Source: Tistrella mobilis (lineage in GTDB: Bacteria; Pseudomonadota; Alphaproteobacteria; Tistrellales; Tistrellaceae). From it: 64,000 bases of DNA. The notes below the pieces were generated by a model. The model had not been told where the DNA came from. It searched no databases and saw nothing but the letters and a program-made list of their open reading frames with translations. Positions 29,456 to 38,579 of the stretch are shown here, piece after piece (positions within the stretch are counted from its first letter, which is position 1; each line of letters opens with the position of its first letter). Where the stretch lies: positions 62,001 to 126,000 of the forward strand of contig NZ_JBBIAB010000006.1 of the NCBI RefSeq assembly GCF_039634785.1. The letters run 5' to 3'. A program made the translations under genes and the position numbers.

Positions 29456-30919
29456 TCAGGTCATGTGCCCGACCTCCCGCGCCGCCCGCCCCAGCCTTTC
29501 CAGCCCCGGATCGATGCGGCGTTCCGAGATGTAGGAGATGCCGAGGCGGATGAAGCGGCCGGCCTGGGCTTCGGGCATGAAGGGGTCGCCGGATTCGATC
29601 AGCACGCCGAGGCCGGCGGCGCGCTCGGCGAGGGCGCGGCCGTCGATTTCGGGCGGGCATTCGAGCCAGAGGCATGAGCCGCCGGTGGCGGGGGATCGGC
29701 GGAAGCCGGGGAGGTGTCGGTCGCAGCCGTCGGCCATCCGGCGCCAGCGGAGTTCATGGGCGGTGCGCAGCGAGCGGAGCAGGGCGGTGTAATGGCCCTC
29801 CGCCAGGAAGATGCCGGCGGTGCGCTGGTTGTTGAGCGGCGTGGAGCGGTGCATCAGCCGGCGCAGCCACAGCGCCTCGCGGATCAGGGCGGCATCGGCG
29901 ACCATGAAGCCGATCCGCACCCCCGGCGCCAGCACCTTGGACATGGTGCCCAGATAGACCACCCGGCCGTCGGTGTCGCGGGATTTGAGCGTGCCCGCCT
30001 CTCCCGATCCTGAGAGTTCGCCTTCGAAATCATCCTCGATCAGGATCGTGCCATGGGCGCGGGCGGTGGCGTAGACCCGGTCGCGGCGGCGCTCGCTCAT
30101 CGAAACCATCGTCGGGCATTGATGGGCGGGGGTAAGCACGGCGAGGTCGAGCGGGCCGGCGCCTGAGAGATCGGCGCCTTCGGCATCGACCGGCAGGTCG
30201 ACGATCTCGGCCTGTTCGGCCGCGAAGATGTTGCGGCCGTCGGGATAGCCCGGCACCTCTATGCCCACCCGGGTGCCATGGCGGGCCAGCAGGCGGGCGA
30301 GCAGATAGATGCCCTGCTGGGTGCCCAGCGTCACCAGGATCTGGTCTTCGCGCACGAAGATGCCGCGCTGGGGCAGGATCTGGGTGCGGATCTGCTCGAT
30401 CAGCAGCGGGTCGTCTTCGACCGCGCGATCGGCGGTCCACCAGTCGATGGCGGCCCGGCCCAGCGCATCGCGGGAACAGGTGCGCCAGGTGTTGATCGGG
30501 AAGAGGTTGGGGTCGACCTGGCCGTAGATGAAGGGATAGTCGAAATCCTGCCAGTTCGACGGCTTGACGATGTGGCGGAGCGTCGACGGGGCCTGTTTCA
30601 GCCGGCCCTGCCAATTGATCGCCCCGCCGCGCAGCGGCGCCTGCGCCTCTTTCCGGATCTGGCCGGCATCCGCCGGCAGGCCGCGGCCGACGAAATAGCC
30701 CTGGCGGGGCAGGGCATCGAGATAGCCGCGGGCGACCAGTTCCTCGTAGACGGCGGTGACCGTATTGCGGGCGATGCCGAGCTGTTCGGCCAGCCGGCGC
30801 GAGGGCAGCAGCTTCTGCCCCGGGGTCATCTGCCCGGCGTGAATGGCCGCGATGATCGAGCGGCGCAACTGCGACTGGATCGATTCGTCGCTCTGCCGTT
30901 CGAGGACGGATATCGACAT
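29456..30919 (-). CDS. MocR/GntR-family PLP-domain regulator (copy 2, TauR-like)
   Basis: 487-aa MocR regulator, paralogous to the one ending 41 bp away on the other strand. The GntR helix-turn-helix is LLPSRRLAEQLGIARNTVTAVY and the PLP lysine sits in GTMSKVLAPGVRIGF; IEDDFEGEL carries the PLP aspartate region. ATG 30919 gives MSISVLERQSDES; the 60 codons before it look non-coding. It is divergent from the tpa-like gene at 31141, the arrangement described for tauR-tpa, so it probably controls that gene. Confidence 0.87.
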   Translation of the reverse strand: MSISVLERQSDESIQSQLRRSIIAAIHAGQMTPGQKLLPSRRLAEQLGIARNTVTAVYEELVARGYLDALPRQGYFVGRGLPADAGQIRKEAQAPLRGGAINWQGRLKQAPSTLRHIVKPSNWQDFDYPFIYGQVDPNLFPINTWRTCSRDALGRAAIDWWTADRAVEDDPLLIEQIRTQILPQRGIFVREDQILVTLGTQQGIYLLARLLARHGTRVGIEVPGYPDGRNIFAAEQAEIVDLPVDAEGADLSGAGPLDLAVLTPAHQCPTMVSMSERRRDRVYATARAHGTILIEDDFEGELSGSGEAGTLKSRDTDGRVVYLGTMSKVLAPGVRIGFMVADAALIREALWLRRLMHRSTPLNNQRTAGIFLAEGHYTALLRSLRTAHELRWRRMADGCDRHLPGFRRSPATGGSCLWLECPPEIDGRALAERAAGLGVLIESGDPFMPEAQAGRFIRLGISYISERRIDPGLERLGRAAREVGHMT

Positions 30920-31052
30920 GCGGGGGCCTTCCTGGGAGGTCGTACCCGGCCAGTATTGCACGAAAGCCGGGCAGGAAAGCCAGCAGTCCGGACACCGTGC
31001 CGGCGGGAGCGGCAGAGGATGGTGATCGTGGTTCCATAGAATGACGGGCCGT

Positions 31053-31110
31053 GGACCTGTCGCGGCCGCGCGAAACGGCGTAGCTCGATGGATGATCACG
31101 GACCTGTTGC
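31053..31110 (+). promoter_or_regulatory. Two direct repeats GGACCTGTYGC upstream of the tpa-like gene (candidate MocR/TauR sites)
   Basis: GGACCTGTCGC (31053-31063) and GGACCTGTTGC (31100-31110) lie in the MocR/aminotransferase divergent region, 47 bp apart. MocR regulators bind direct repeats in such regions. I recall a CTGGAC-type core for TauR, which this resembles. The second copy overlaps a small palindrome, CCTGT-TGCC-ACAGG. Confidence 0.5.
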
Positions 31111-31140
31111 CACAGGCCCGACCGAACCGGAGCCGTCACG

Positions 31141-32511
31141 ATGTCTGAAAACGACCTGTCCCATATCGTCGAAGCCGACCGCGCCCATGTCTGGCACCAT
31201 CTTGTGCAACATCGGGTCTTCGATGCCCGCGACCCGCGGATCATCGTCGAGGGCAAGGGCATGTCGGTCTGGGACCAGAACGGCCGCCAGTTCCTGGATG
31301 CGCTGTCGGGCGGCGTGTGGACGGTGAATGTCGGCTATGGCCGCGAGAGCATCGCCAATGCGGTGCGCGACCAGCTGATGAAGATCAACTATTTCGCCGG
31401 CTCCGCGGGCTCCATCCCCGGCGCGCGCTTCGCCGAACGGCTGATTTCCAAGATGCCGGGCATGAGCCGGGTCTATTACTGCAATTCGGGCAGCGAGGCG
31501 AACGAGAAGGCGTTCAAGATGGTCCGCCAGATCGCGGCCCGGCGCTATGGCGGCAAGAAGCACAAGATCCTGTTCCGCGAGCGCGACTATCACGGCACCA
31601 CCATCACGGCGCTGTCCGCCTGCGGCCAGCCCCAGCGCGCCGAGCAGTACGGGCCGTTCACCCCCGGCTTCGTCGAGGTGCCGCACTGCCTGGAATATCG
31701 CAAGCAGTGGGATGTGGAGAATTACGGCGAGCGCGCCGCCGATGCGATCGAAGAGGTGATCCTGCGCGAGGGCCCCGACACCGTCGGCGCCATCTGCCTG
31801 GAGCCGATCACCGCCGGCGGCGGCGTGATCACCCCGCCCGAGGGCTATTGGCAGCGGGTGCAGGAGATCTGCCGGAAATACGACGTGCTGCTGCATATCG
31901 ACGAGGTGGTCTGCGGCGTCGGCCGGACCGGCAAGTGGTTCGGCTATCAGAATTACGGCATCGAGCCCGACATGGTGACCATGGCCAAGGGCGTGGCTTC
32001 GGGCTATGCCGCGATCGCCTGCCTGGTGACCACCGAGGCGGTGTTCGACATGTTCCGCGAGGATGCCGCCGATCCGCTGTCCTATTTCCGCGACATCTCC
32101 ACCTTCGGCGGCTGCACCGCGGGCCCCGCGGCGGCGCTGGAGAACATGCGGATCATCGAGGACGAGGGCCTGCTGGAGAACACCCGGGTCATGGGCGCGC
32201 GGCTGATGGAGGGCTTGCAGGCGCTGAAGGACAAGCACGCCATGGTGGGCGATGTCCGCGGTGCCGGCCTGTTCGCCGGTGCCGAGCTGGTCGCCGATCG
32301 CGAAACCCGCGAGCCGCTGGCGGAAGCCCGCGTCCAGGCGGTGATTGCGGCCTGCGATGCCGAAGGCGTGCTGGTCGGCATGACCAACCGTTCGCTGCCG
32401 GGCTTCAACAACACCCTGTGCTTCAGCCCGGCGCTGATCGCGACCGCCGACGATATCGACCATATCCTGGCGACGGTCGACGGTGCGCTGACCAAGGTTG
32501 CGGCCGCCTGA
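31141..32511 (+). CDS. tpa: Probable taurine:pyruvate aminotransferase (class III; copy 2)
   Basis: 456-aa PLP enzyme predicted to move the amino group of taurine to pyruvate, giving sulfoacetaldehyde and alanine. The PLP lysine is in TMAKGVASGYAAIA, with CNSGSEANEKAF and HIDEVVCGVGRTGKWFGYQ. Long stretches such as DADRAHVWHHL-type N-terminus, GGVWTVNVGYGRES, DYHGTTI and FRDISTFGGCTAGPAAALEN match what I know of Tpa. The divergent TauR-like regulator supports the call. No xsc (sulfoacetaldehyde acetyltransferase) is visible in the window, so the aldehyde must be handled elsewhere or by the dehydrogenase at 15.2 kb. A different primary amine remains possible. Confidence 0.72.
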   Translation: MSENDLSHIVEADRAHVWHHLVQHRVFDARDPRIIVEGKGMSVWDQNGRQFLDALSGGVWTVNVGYGRESIANAVRDQLMKINYFAGSAGSIPGARFAERLISKMPGMSRVYYCNSGSEANEKAFKMVRQIAARRYGGKKHKILFRERDYHGTTITALSACGQPQRAEQYGPFTPGFVEVPHCLEYRKQWDVENYGERAADAIEEVILREGPDTVGAICLEPITAGGGVITPPEGYWQRVQEICRKYDVLLHIDEVVCGVGRTGKWFGYQNYGIEPDMVTMAKGVASGYAAIACLVTTEAVFDMFREDAADPLSYFRDISTFGGCTAGPAAALENMRIIEDEGLLENTRVMGARLMEGLQALKDKHAMVGDVRGAGLFAGAELVADRETREPLAEARVQAVIAACDAEGVLVGMTNRSLPGFNNTLCFSPALIATADDIDHILATVDGALTKVAAA

Positions 32512-32536
32512 TCGGCGGCTGGTCCGCAGACTGATG

Positions 32537-32564
32537 AGGGGTCGCCTGCGGGCGGCCCCTTTTT
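32537..32564 (+). terminator. Rho-independent terminator between tpa-like gene and sbcC
   Basis: AGGGGTCGCC (32537-32546) pairs with GGCGGCCCCT (32551-32560) through ten base pairs (one G-T) around a TGCG loop, followed by TTTT. It sits 25 nt after the aminotransferase stop and just beyond the sbcC stop on the other strand, so it may serve both. Confidence 0.85.
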
Positions 32565-32585
32565 CATGCGTCGAGAAGGCGTTAC

Positions 32586-35500
32586 CTACCCCGCGACCAC
32601 CTCTACCCCCGAGCGCCCGGCGCCCCGGGGGGTGACGCGGATCTGGACCGGGATGCGGTCCTTCAATGCCTCCACATGGCTGATCACCGCGACCCGACGG
32701 CCGGTGGCCTGCAGGCGTTCGAGCATCGAGATCGCCATGGCCAGGGCATCGGGGTCGAGCGCGCCGAAGCCTTCGTCGATGAACAGGCTTTCGATGGCGA
32801 GCCCGCGGCCGGCGGAAATGTCGGCGAGGCCCAGGGCCAGCGCCAGGCTGACCAGGAAGCGTTCGCCGCCCGAGAGGTTGTGCACCGCGCGCGCCTCGTC
32901 GGCCATGTCGTGGTCGACCACCTCCAGCGCCATCTCGGCGCCCTCCATGCGGCGCAGCGCATAGCGCGGGTGCAACTCGCCCAGATGGCGGTTGGCACCG
33001 GCGACCAGCCGGTCGAGGGTGAGCGACTGGGCGAAGCGGCGGAATTTCGTGCCGTCGGCGGCGCCGATCAGCTCGTTCAGCTGCGCCCAGACGTCCGCCG
33101 CGGCCCGGGCGTCGGCGAGCGCCGCGGCAAGCCGGCCTGCCGCCACGCGGCGGCTGTCATCTTCGGCGAGGCGCTGTTCGGCCTGGCGGCAGCCCGTCTC
33201 GGCCGCGGCGCAGGCCTCCGCCGCCTCGACATGTGCGGCCTCGGCCACCGCGCGCAGGGCGGTGTCGGCCCCCGAGGCGATGGTGTCGGGATCGGCGAGA
33301 TGGCGGTCCAGATCCTCCTGCCGGGCACGGAGCGTGGCCTCGGCCTCGGCCAGGCTGCGGGCGAGCGCGTCGAGCCGCCGGGCCTCGGCATCGAGCGCCG
33401 GGGCGCCGGCCGCGATCACCGCGCGCAGGCTGTCCGCATCCATGTCGAGCGCCGCACGGGCGGCCTCGAGCGCGGCATCGGCCGCGGCGGATGTCTCTGC
33501 CGCGGCGGTTACCGCCGCCTCTGCCTGGGCGCGGGCTTCCATCGCCCGGGCATGGGCGGTAGCGGCCTCGGTGAGGCGGGCGAGGGCGGCATCGAGGGCC
33601 AGACGTGCGGCGTTGCGGGCGGCCTCGGCCTCGGCCTCGACCGCCGCGACCGACCGGCCGTCGAGCAGGGCGGCGCGGCTGTCGCGCAGGGCGGCGTGGC
33701 TGCGGGCGCAGTCTTCGGCATGTGTCGCGGCGCGGCCGGCGGCTTCGGCGGCGGTTTCGGCGCGGACCCGGGCCGCGGCATGGTCGGGGGCAAGGCGGGT
33801 GTGCTCGGCCCGGGCGGCCTCGGCGGTGCTGCGGGCCTCGGCCAGCTCGGCGGCGCGGCGGCGGATCAGGGCGGCGAAGCCCGCGGCATCGGCGGCGAGG
33901 CTGTCCCGCCAGTCGGGACAGGCGGCATCGAGCAGCGCGGCCAGCCGTTCGTCCAGCCGGGCAATGCGGGCCTCCAGATCGGTGCGGCGCTGCTCGCCGC
34001 GGGCGATCGCAGCCCCGGTTTCGGCCCGGCGCGCGGCCAGATCGGCAAGCGTTTCGGCGGCCGCATCGCGATCGCGGGTGGCGCCGCCGTGGTCGCGGCG
34101 GAGGCTGGCCGCCCGGGTGGCGGCGGCGTCGATCGCGGCGATCCGGGCCTCTGCCGCCTCGATCGCGTCGACGACCGCCTCGCGCCAGCCGGCGAGACGG
34201 GCGGCCGGCGGCCGATGGTCGGTGGTTTCATGGCCGGTTTCGGCGGCGGGCAGGGGCGGCACGGCGTCGAGCCCGGCCTCGGCCGCCGCATCGGCCAGCC
34301 GGGTGAGCAGGGCCTCGTGGTCGGCGGTCGCGGCGGCGAGGGTTTCCGCCGAGCTGTCCCGGGCGGTGGCGGCATCGGCGGCGCGGCGGGTTTCGGCGCG
34401 CGCACGCTCTTCCGCCCGGGCGAGGGCGGTGGTGAGGGCGCCAAGCCCGGCCTTGAGATCGGCCAGCCGGGTGCGGTCGGCCTCAAGCCTTCGGGCGAGC
34501 AGATCGTCGACCGCCCGGGTCGGATGATCGGTCGACCCGCAGACCGGGCAGGGCGCGCCCGGGATCAGCAGGGCGCGCAGCCGGCCGGCATGTTCTTCCG
34601 CCGCCGCTGCCGACAGATCGGCGGCCCGGCCGGCCTCGTCGAGCCGGGCTTCGACCACAGGCAGGGCGGTGCGGTGGCGGCTGGCATCGGCGGTTGCGGC
34701 CGCGGCGGCCTGGGTTGCGTCTTCGGCCGTGGCGGCATGGGCGTCGCGGGCGCGGGCGGCCTCGGACGCCGCGACCATCACCTCGGAGAGGTCGTCGAGG
34801 TCATGATCGATCTGAACCAGCCGGTCGCGGCGGCGGCGCAGCGCCCGTGCCGCGGCCTGGTCGGCCTCGGCCTCGGCGGCGGTGATCGCGCGGGTGAGTT
34901 CGGCCATGCGGGCGGCGGCGGCGTCGCGGAGGGCGGCGAGGCGGCCGGTCTCTGCGGCATCGGCGTGGTCGCGGGCCTGAAGATCGTCGAGGCCGGCGGT
35001 CAGCCGGCGCAGCTCGTCATCGAGGGGCGCACGCTCCAGGAGGGTTTCGGCCGCGGCTTCGGGATCGGAGACCGGTGGGGCTGTGGCCTCCAGCGCGGCC
35101 AGCCGGGTGCGGGCTGCGGTTTCGCGGGCCTGGGCCTCGGCGATGGCGGCGGCCAACCGGTCGGAAGCCGACTGATGGCCGGCGGCGGTCTCGGCTGCGG
35201 CTTCGGCGTCGCGCCGGGCCCGGGCGAGGGCCTCGGCGGCGGCGCCGAGCTGCTCGTCCAGCCGCCGTGCCTCGGCCAGATGCGGGGCGCGGGCGGCGTC
35301 TGCGTCCCGGCAGCGGCCGACGGCCGCCTCGGCCCCGGTCCGGGCGGTGCGGGCGGTTTCGTGATCGGCCACGGCCCGGGCGAGGGCGGCGGTGGCCGCG
35401 CCAAGCCGCTCGCGGGCCCGGGCCAGGCCCAGGGTGGCGGCATCCGCCGCCGCCAGTTCGGCGCGGGCGGCCAGGGCGGCCCGGTTGCGGGCCAGCCGGT

Positions 35501-36371
35501 CGCGGTCGGGGGATGCCGCGTCATTGGCAAGGCAGGCGGCCTTAAGCGCCTCGGCCGCGGCGGTCCGGGCGGCCTCCAGCGCCAGGCGGCGATCGACCCG
35601 ACGCAGGGTCTCGGCGGCGACCTCCTGCCGCGCGCGGGCGGTGGCGAGGGCCCGGCGCGCCGCCTCTGCGGTGGCCTCGGCCTCGGCCCGGGCGGTCTCG
35701 TCGAGCGGCTGATGCTCGCCCAGCTGAAGGCGGATGCGGTCGATCTCGGCCTGGGCGGCTTTGTTGCGCTCGAAGGCGGCGATGGAGATGCGGCTGTAAA
35801 TATTTGTGCCGGTTATCTTTTCCAGAACGTCCGCGCGCTCTTTCCCCGTGGCGCGCAGGAAGGCATCGAAGTCACCCTGGGCGAGCAGTACGGACCGGCG
35901 AAACTGGTCGAAGTCGAGCCCGATCCGGGCTGCGATCTCGATGCCGACCTCGCGCTTGCTATTCGCCACGATCTGATCTGCATCCAGATCGATCAGCACC
36001 CGCTTTGCCGCCTGCAGCGTGCCGGTGGCCTTGCCCCGGGCGCGGCGCACGCTCCAGTTGGCCCGGTAGCGACGACCGTCGCGGCCGATGAAGTCAATCT
36101 CGGCCTCGGCCTCGCCAGCGCCGTGGCTCAACACTCGCCGGCCGTCATGGAGGCCCACTTCCATCGGTTGATCCTTGCTCGCGGCAGGGCTCCTCGGCAG
36201 GGCATCGTAGAGCGCCAGACAGACGGCATCGAGCAGGGTGGACTTGCCGGCCCCGGTCGGGCCGGTGATCGCGAGGATGCCGGCATGGGCGAGCGGCGGG
36301 GCCTCGAAATCGATGGTGAAATCGTCCTGAAGGCTGGCGAGGTTGCGGCCGCGGATCCGGAGCAGGCGCAT
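32586..36371 (-). CDS. sbcC: Nuclease SbcCD subunit C (Rad50-like ATPase)
   Basis: 1261-aa SMC-type protein of the SbcCD complex, which opens hairpins and processes double-strand ends. The N-terminal Walker A is ITGPTGAGKSTLLDAVCLALYD (in part, from residue about 34). Long Ala/Arg/Glu-rich coiled coils follow, broken near residue 607 by a zinc hook CPVCGSTDHP. The C-terminal ABC signature is NLSGGERFLVSLALALGL and Walker B FIDEGFGALD. Length is somewhat above the E. coli protein (about 1050 aa) because of longer coiled coils. It overlaps the sbcD stop codon by one base. Confidence 0.95.
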   Translation of the reverse strand: MRLLRIRGRNLASLQDDFTIDFEAPPLAHAGILAITGPTGAGKSTLLDAVCLALYDALPRSPAASKDQPMEVGLHDGRRVLSHGAGEAEAEIDFIGRDGRRYRANWSVRRARGKATGTLQAAKRVLIDLDADQIVANSKREVGIEIAARIGLDFDQFRRSVLLAQGDFDAFLRATGKERADVLEKITGTNIYSRISIAAFERNKAAQAEIDRIRLQLGEHQPLDETARAEAEATAEAARRALATARARQEVAAETLRRVDRRLALEAARTAAAEALKAACLANDAASPDRDRLARNRAALAARAELAAADAATLGLARARERLGAATAALARAVADHETARTARTGAEAAVGRCRDADAARAPHLAEARRLDEQLGAAAEALARARRDAEAAAETAAGHQSASDRLAAAIAEAQARETAARTRLAALEATAPPVSDPEAAAETLLERAPLDDELRRLTAGLDDLQARDHADAAETGRLAALRDAAAARMAELTRAITAAEAEADQAAARALRRRRDRLVQIDHDLDDLSEVMVAASEAARARDAHAATAEDATQAAAAATADASRHRTALPVVEARLDEAGRAADLSAAAAEEHAGRLRALLIPGAPCPVCGSTDHPTRAVDDLLARRLEADRTRLADLKAGLGALTTALARAEERARAETRRAADAATARDSSAETLAAATADHEALLTRLADAAAEAGLDAVPPLPAAETGHETTDHRPPAARLAGWREAVVDAIEAAEARIAAIDAAATRAASLRRDHGGATRDRDAAAETLADLAARRAETGAAIARGEQRRTDLEARIARLDERLAALLDAACPDWRDSLAADAAGFAALIRRRAAELAEARSTAEAARAEHTRLAPDHAAARVRAETAAEAAGRAATHAEDCARSHAALRDSRAALLDGRSVAAVEAEAEAARNAARLALDAALARLTEAATAHARAMEARAQAEAAVTAAAETSAAADAALEAARAALDMDADSLRAVIAAGAPALDAEARRLDALARSLAEAEATLRARQEDLDRHLADPDTIASGADTALRAVAEAAHVEAAEACAAAETGCRQAEQRLAEDDSRRVAAGRLAAALADARAAADVWAQLNELIGAADGTKFRRFAQSLTLDRLVAGANRHLGELHPRYALRRMEGAEMALEVVDHDMADEARAVHNLSGGERFLVSLALALGLADISAGRGLAIESLFIDEGFGALDPDALAMAISMLERLQATGRRVAVISHVEALKDRIPVQIRVTPRGAGRSGVEVVAG

Positions 36372-37618
36372 CAGGCGGTCTCCTCCGCATCGGTGTCGGG
36401 GCCGGCATGGGCGTCGGCCAGGAGTTCGGCGAAGGCGCGGGCCAGCGCATCGGGCGGGTCGGTATCGAAACGCTGGCGGTGCAGCCGGGCGAAGACGTCG
36501 GCCGGGCCGATCTCGTCCAGGGCGGGCGGCAGGCTGGCGCCGTCGGCGAGGCTGCCGCCGCTGCCGCGGCTGAGCGCCCGCACCCGGGCAAGGCGCAGCG
36601 GCGCATCGCCCAGCGCCTCGGCCACCCGGCGGCGGAGATCTGGAACGGGGGCGTCGATCGCGACCACGACCTCCAGATAGGGGCGGAGATCGGGGCTCTC
36701 GGGCGGGGCGACCTCAAGGCCGGCGACCGCGGCCAGGGCGGCCTCGGGGTCGAGCGCACCGGTTTCGGGCACGCGCAGGAAGGCGACCGGGCGCGGCACC
36801 GGGATCAAGCGATGGGCTGCGGGACCCTGGCCGTCGGTCTCGACCAGCACCACCGAATGGCGATAGCTGCGCTCCGCCATCGACATCGGAAAGGGCGCGC
36901 CGGCATAGCGCAGCGGCATGGCGGACTTCAACCCCTGGGCGCGGTGCAGATGGCCGAGGGCGACATAGGCATAGCCCTCGGGGAAGATGCCGGGCGACAG
37001 CGCCTCCTCGCCGCCGATCATCACCGGGCGCTCGCTGTCGGCCGAGACGTCGCCGCCGGTGACGTGGAGATGGCCGGTCGCGATCACCGGCAGACCGGGG
37101 AAGCGGTCGCGGGCGGCGGCGAGGGCCTGGGCGTAGATGTCGGCAAGCGCCGCGGCACCGCCGCCATCGACCGGCAGATCCCCCGGGCGGGGATAGGCGA
37201 TGGCGGCGACCACCGCGGCGGTGCGGCCGGCGTCATCGGTAAGCGGCACCAGCGTGCGGGCGGGATCGGGCCGGCCGTCGCTGCGGGGCAGGGCGCCGAA
37301 GATCGAGATCCGCGACCGGTCGAGCAGCGGGGCCGGCAGCTCCAGCCGGCTGGGCCCGTCGTGATTGCCGCCGACGATCACGATGTCGAGCCCGGGCCGG
37401 CGGGCCAGCGCCGTGTTCAGGAAGCGGTAGAGCCGCTGCTGGGCGGCGACAGGCGGGTTGACCGTGTCGTAGACATCCCCCGCCACGACCAGCGCATCGA
37501 CCGCCTCGTCATCCAGCGTGTCGAGCAGCCAGGCGAGAAAGCGGTCGTGCTCGGCGCCGCGGTCGAAACCGTGCAGCTCCTGGCCCAGATGCCAGTCGGC
37601 GGTGTGAAGGATGCGCAT
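36371..37618 (-). CDS. sbcD: Nuclease SbcCD subunit D (Mre11-like phosphoesterase)
   Basis: 415-aa metallophosphoesterase, the nuclease partner of SbcC. Metal-binding motifs are visible in order: ILHTADWHLG (residues 3-12), VVAGDVYD (about 45-52), VGGNHDGPSR (about 82-91) and ATGHLHVTGGD. The sbcD-sbcC order with a 1-bp overlap is the standard operon. Confidence 0.95.
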   Translation of the reverse strand: MRILHTADWHLGQELHGFDRGAEHDRFLAWLLDTLDDEAVDALVVAGDVYDTVNPPVAAQQRLYRFLNTALARRPGLDIVIVGGNHDGPSRLELPAPLLDRSRISIFGALPRSDGRPDPARTLVPLTDDAGRTAAVVAAIAYPRPGDLPVDGGGAAALADIYAQALAAARDRFPGLPVIATGHLHVTGGDVSADSERPVMIGGEEALSPGIFPEGYAYVALGHLHRAQGLKSAMPLRYAGAPFPMSMAERSYRHSVVLVETDGQGPAAHRLIPVPRPVAFLRVPETGALDPEAALAAVAGLEVAPPESPDLRPYLEVVVAIDAPVPDLRRRVAEALGDAPLRLARVRALSRGSGGSLADGASLPPALDEIGPADVFARLHRQRFDTDPPDALARAFAELLADAHAGPDTDAEETA

Positions 37619-37726
37619 GTCCGTTCCGGTCTGCGCCGGGGCGGTTTCGCCCGCGGCGGGAAGTGGAAGAGCGGACGATACACGCGGCGGACGGGGAAGC
37701 GGAAGAGGCGGCGGTCTGGATAAGGA

Positions 37727-38320
37727 TCAGCCGGGGCGCCGCATCAGCCGCCAGACCAGGAAGGCGGTGATCTCCACCGCCAGCACGGCGGCGGCGAACC
37801 ACATCATCACCTGGGTGGTGTCCATCCGGCTTTCGGCCAGCACGTCGCCCAGCACCACCAGCGGCGTGTTCCAGAGCGCGGTGCCGACGATGGTGGCGGC
37901 CAGATAGGGCCGGAAGGGCAGGCGCATCACCCCCGCCGGCAGGCCGATGAAGATCCGGACCGTGGGAATGGTCTGGGCGATCAGCGTCACCAGAAAGGGC
38001 CGGCTGCCATAGGCTTCGCGCATCCGGCCATAAAGCTGGGGGGTGAGCAGGATATAGCGGCCGCGGCGGGCGACGAAACGCTCGGTGCGTTCCGACAGCA
38101 CCCGGCCGACCCAGTACCAGCCGACGGCCCCCACCACCGATCCGATCGTGGCCGCCACGACGGTCGCGACGATGCCGCCTTCCATCCGATCGCCCAGCGC
38201 CCCGAAGGCGGCGAGCATCACATAGGAGGGGATGATCGGCACGTATTTCTCGGCGAAGGCCAGAAAGGCCACCCCCGCGAGCCCGGCGGACATCAGCAGA
38301 TCGACGATGGATTGCGGCAT
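37727..38320 (-). CDS. DedA/VTT-family membrane protein
   Basis: 197-aa inner-membrane protein of the DedA (SNARE-associated/VTT) family. Features are an N-terminal membrane segment with FAEKYVPIIPSYVMLAAFGA, a central AATIGSVVGAVGWYWVGRVL, and the conserved arginine/glycine motif LIAQTIPTVRIFIGLPAGVMRL. DedA proteins act in lipid recycling and membrane homeostasis, some as undecaprenyl-phosphate or phospholipid flippases. It lies 108 bp upstream of sbcD in the same direction but is functionally unrelated. Confidence 0.87.
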   Translation of the reverse strand: MPQSIVDLLMSAGLAGVAFLAFAEKYVPIIPSYVMLAAFGALGDRMEGGIVATVVAATIGSVVGAVGWYWVGRVLSERTERFVARRGRYILLTPQLYGRMREAYGSRPFLVTLIAQTIPTVRIFIGLPAGVMRLPFRPYLAATIVGTALWNTPLVVLGDVLAESRMDTTQVMMWFAAAVLAVEITAFLVWRLMRRPG

Positions 38321-38579
38321 GGATCGAGGGCGCGCGGCCCCTCCGGACGGTGGTTCACTGCCCGTTCATATCATGCCCTGCGGTCGGAGGGCAGTGACCA
38401 GATCGCGGCGGTTCTGGAATGCGGGGATTGGCCGCGGACGGCGGCATGCCGGCGGGACCGTGAGAGCAGGGTGGACTTTTGCTCCGGATAAGCATTACCT
38501 GTGCGGGACAGGATGGTCCGGCGCCCGTGGCGGGGTCTGCGGGCCGTTGCGGAGAGCCCGTTGCGGAGAGAGTTTGCTC

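Noticed and set aside
32676-36680. Very long open frames antisense to sbcC/sbcD and to other genes (for example antisense to the ABC operon at 11.6-14.5 kb)
   Set aside because: They are Gly/Arg-rich translations expected opposite GC-rich coding DNA, with no recognisable domains, and the sense strand has clear family matches.
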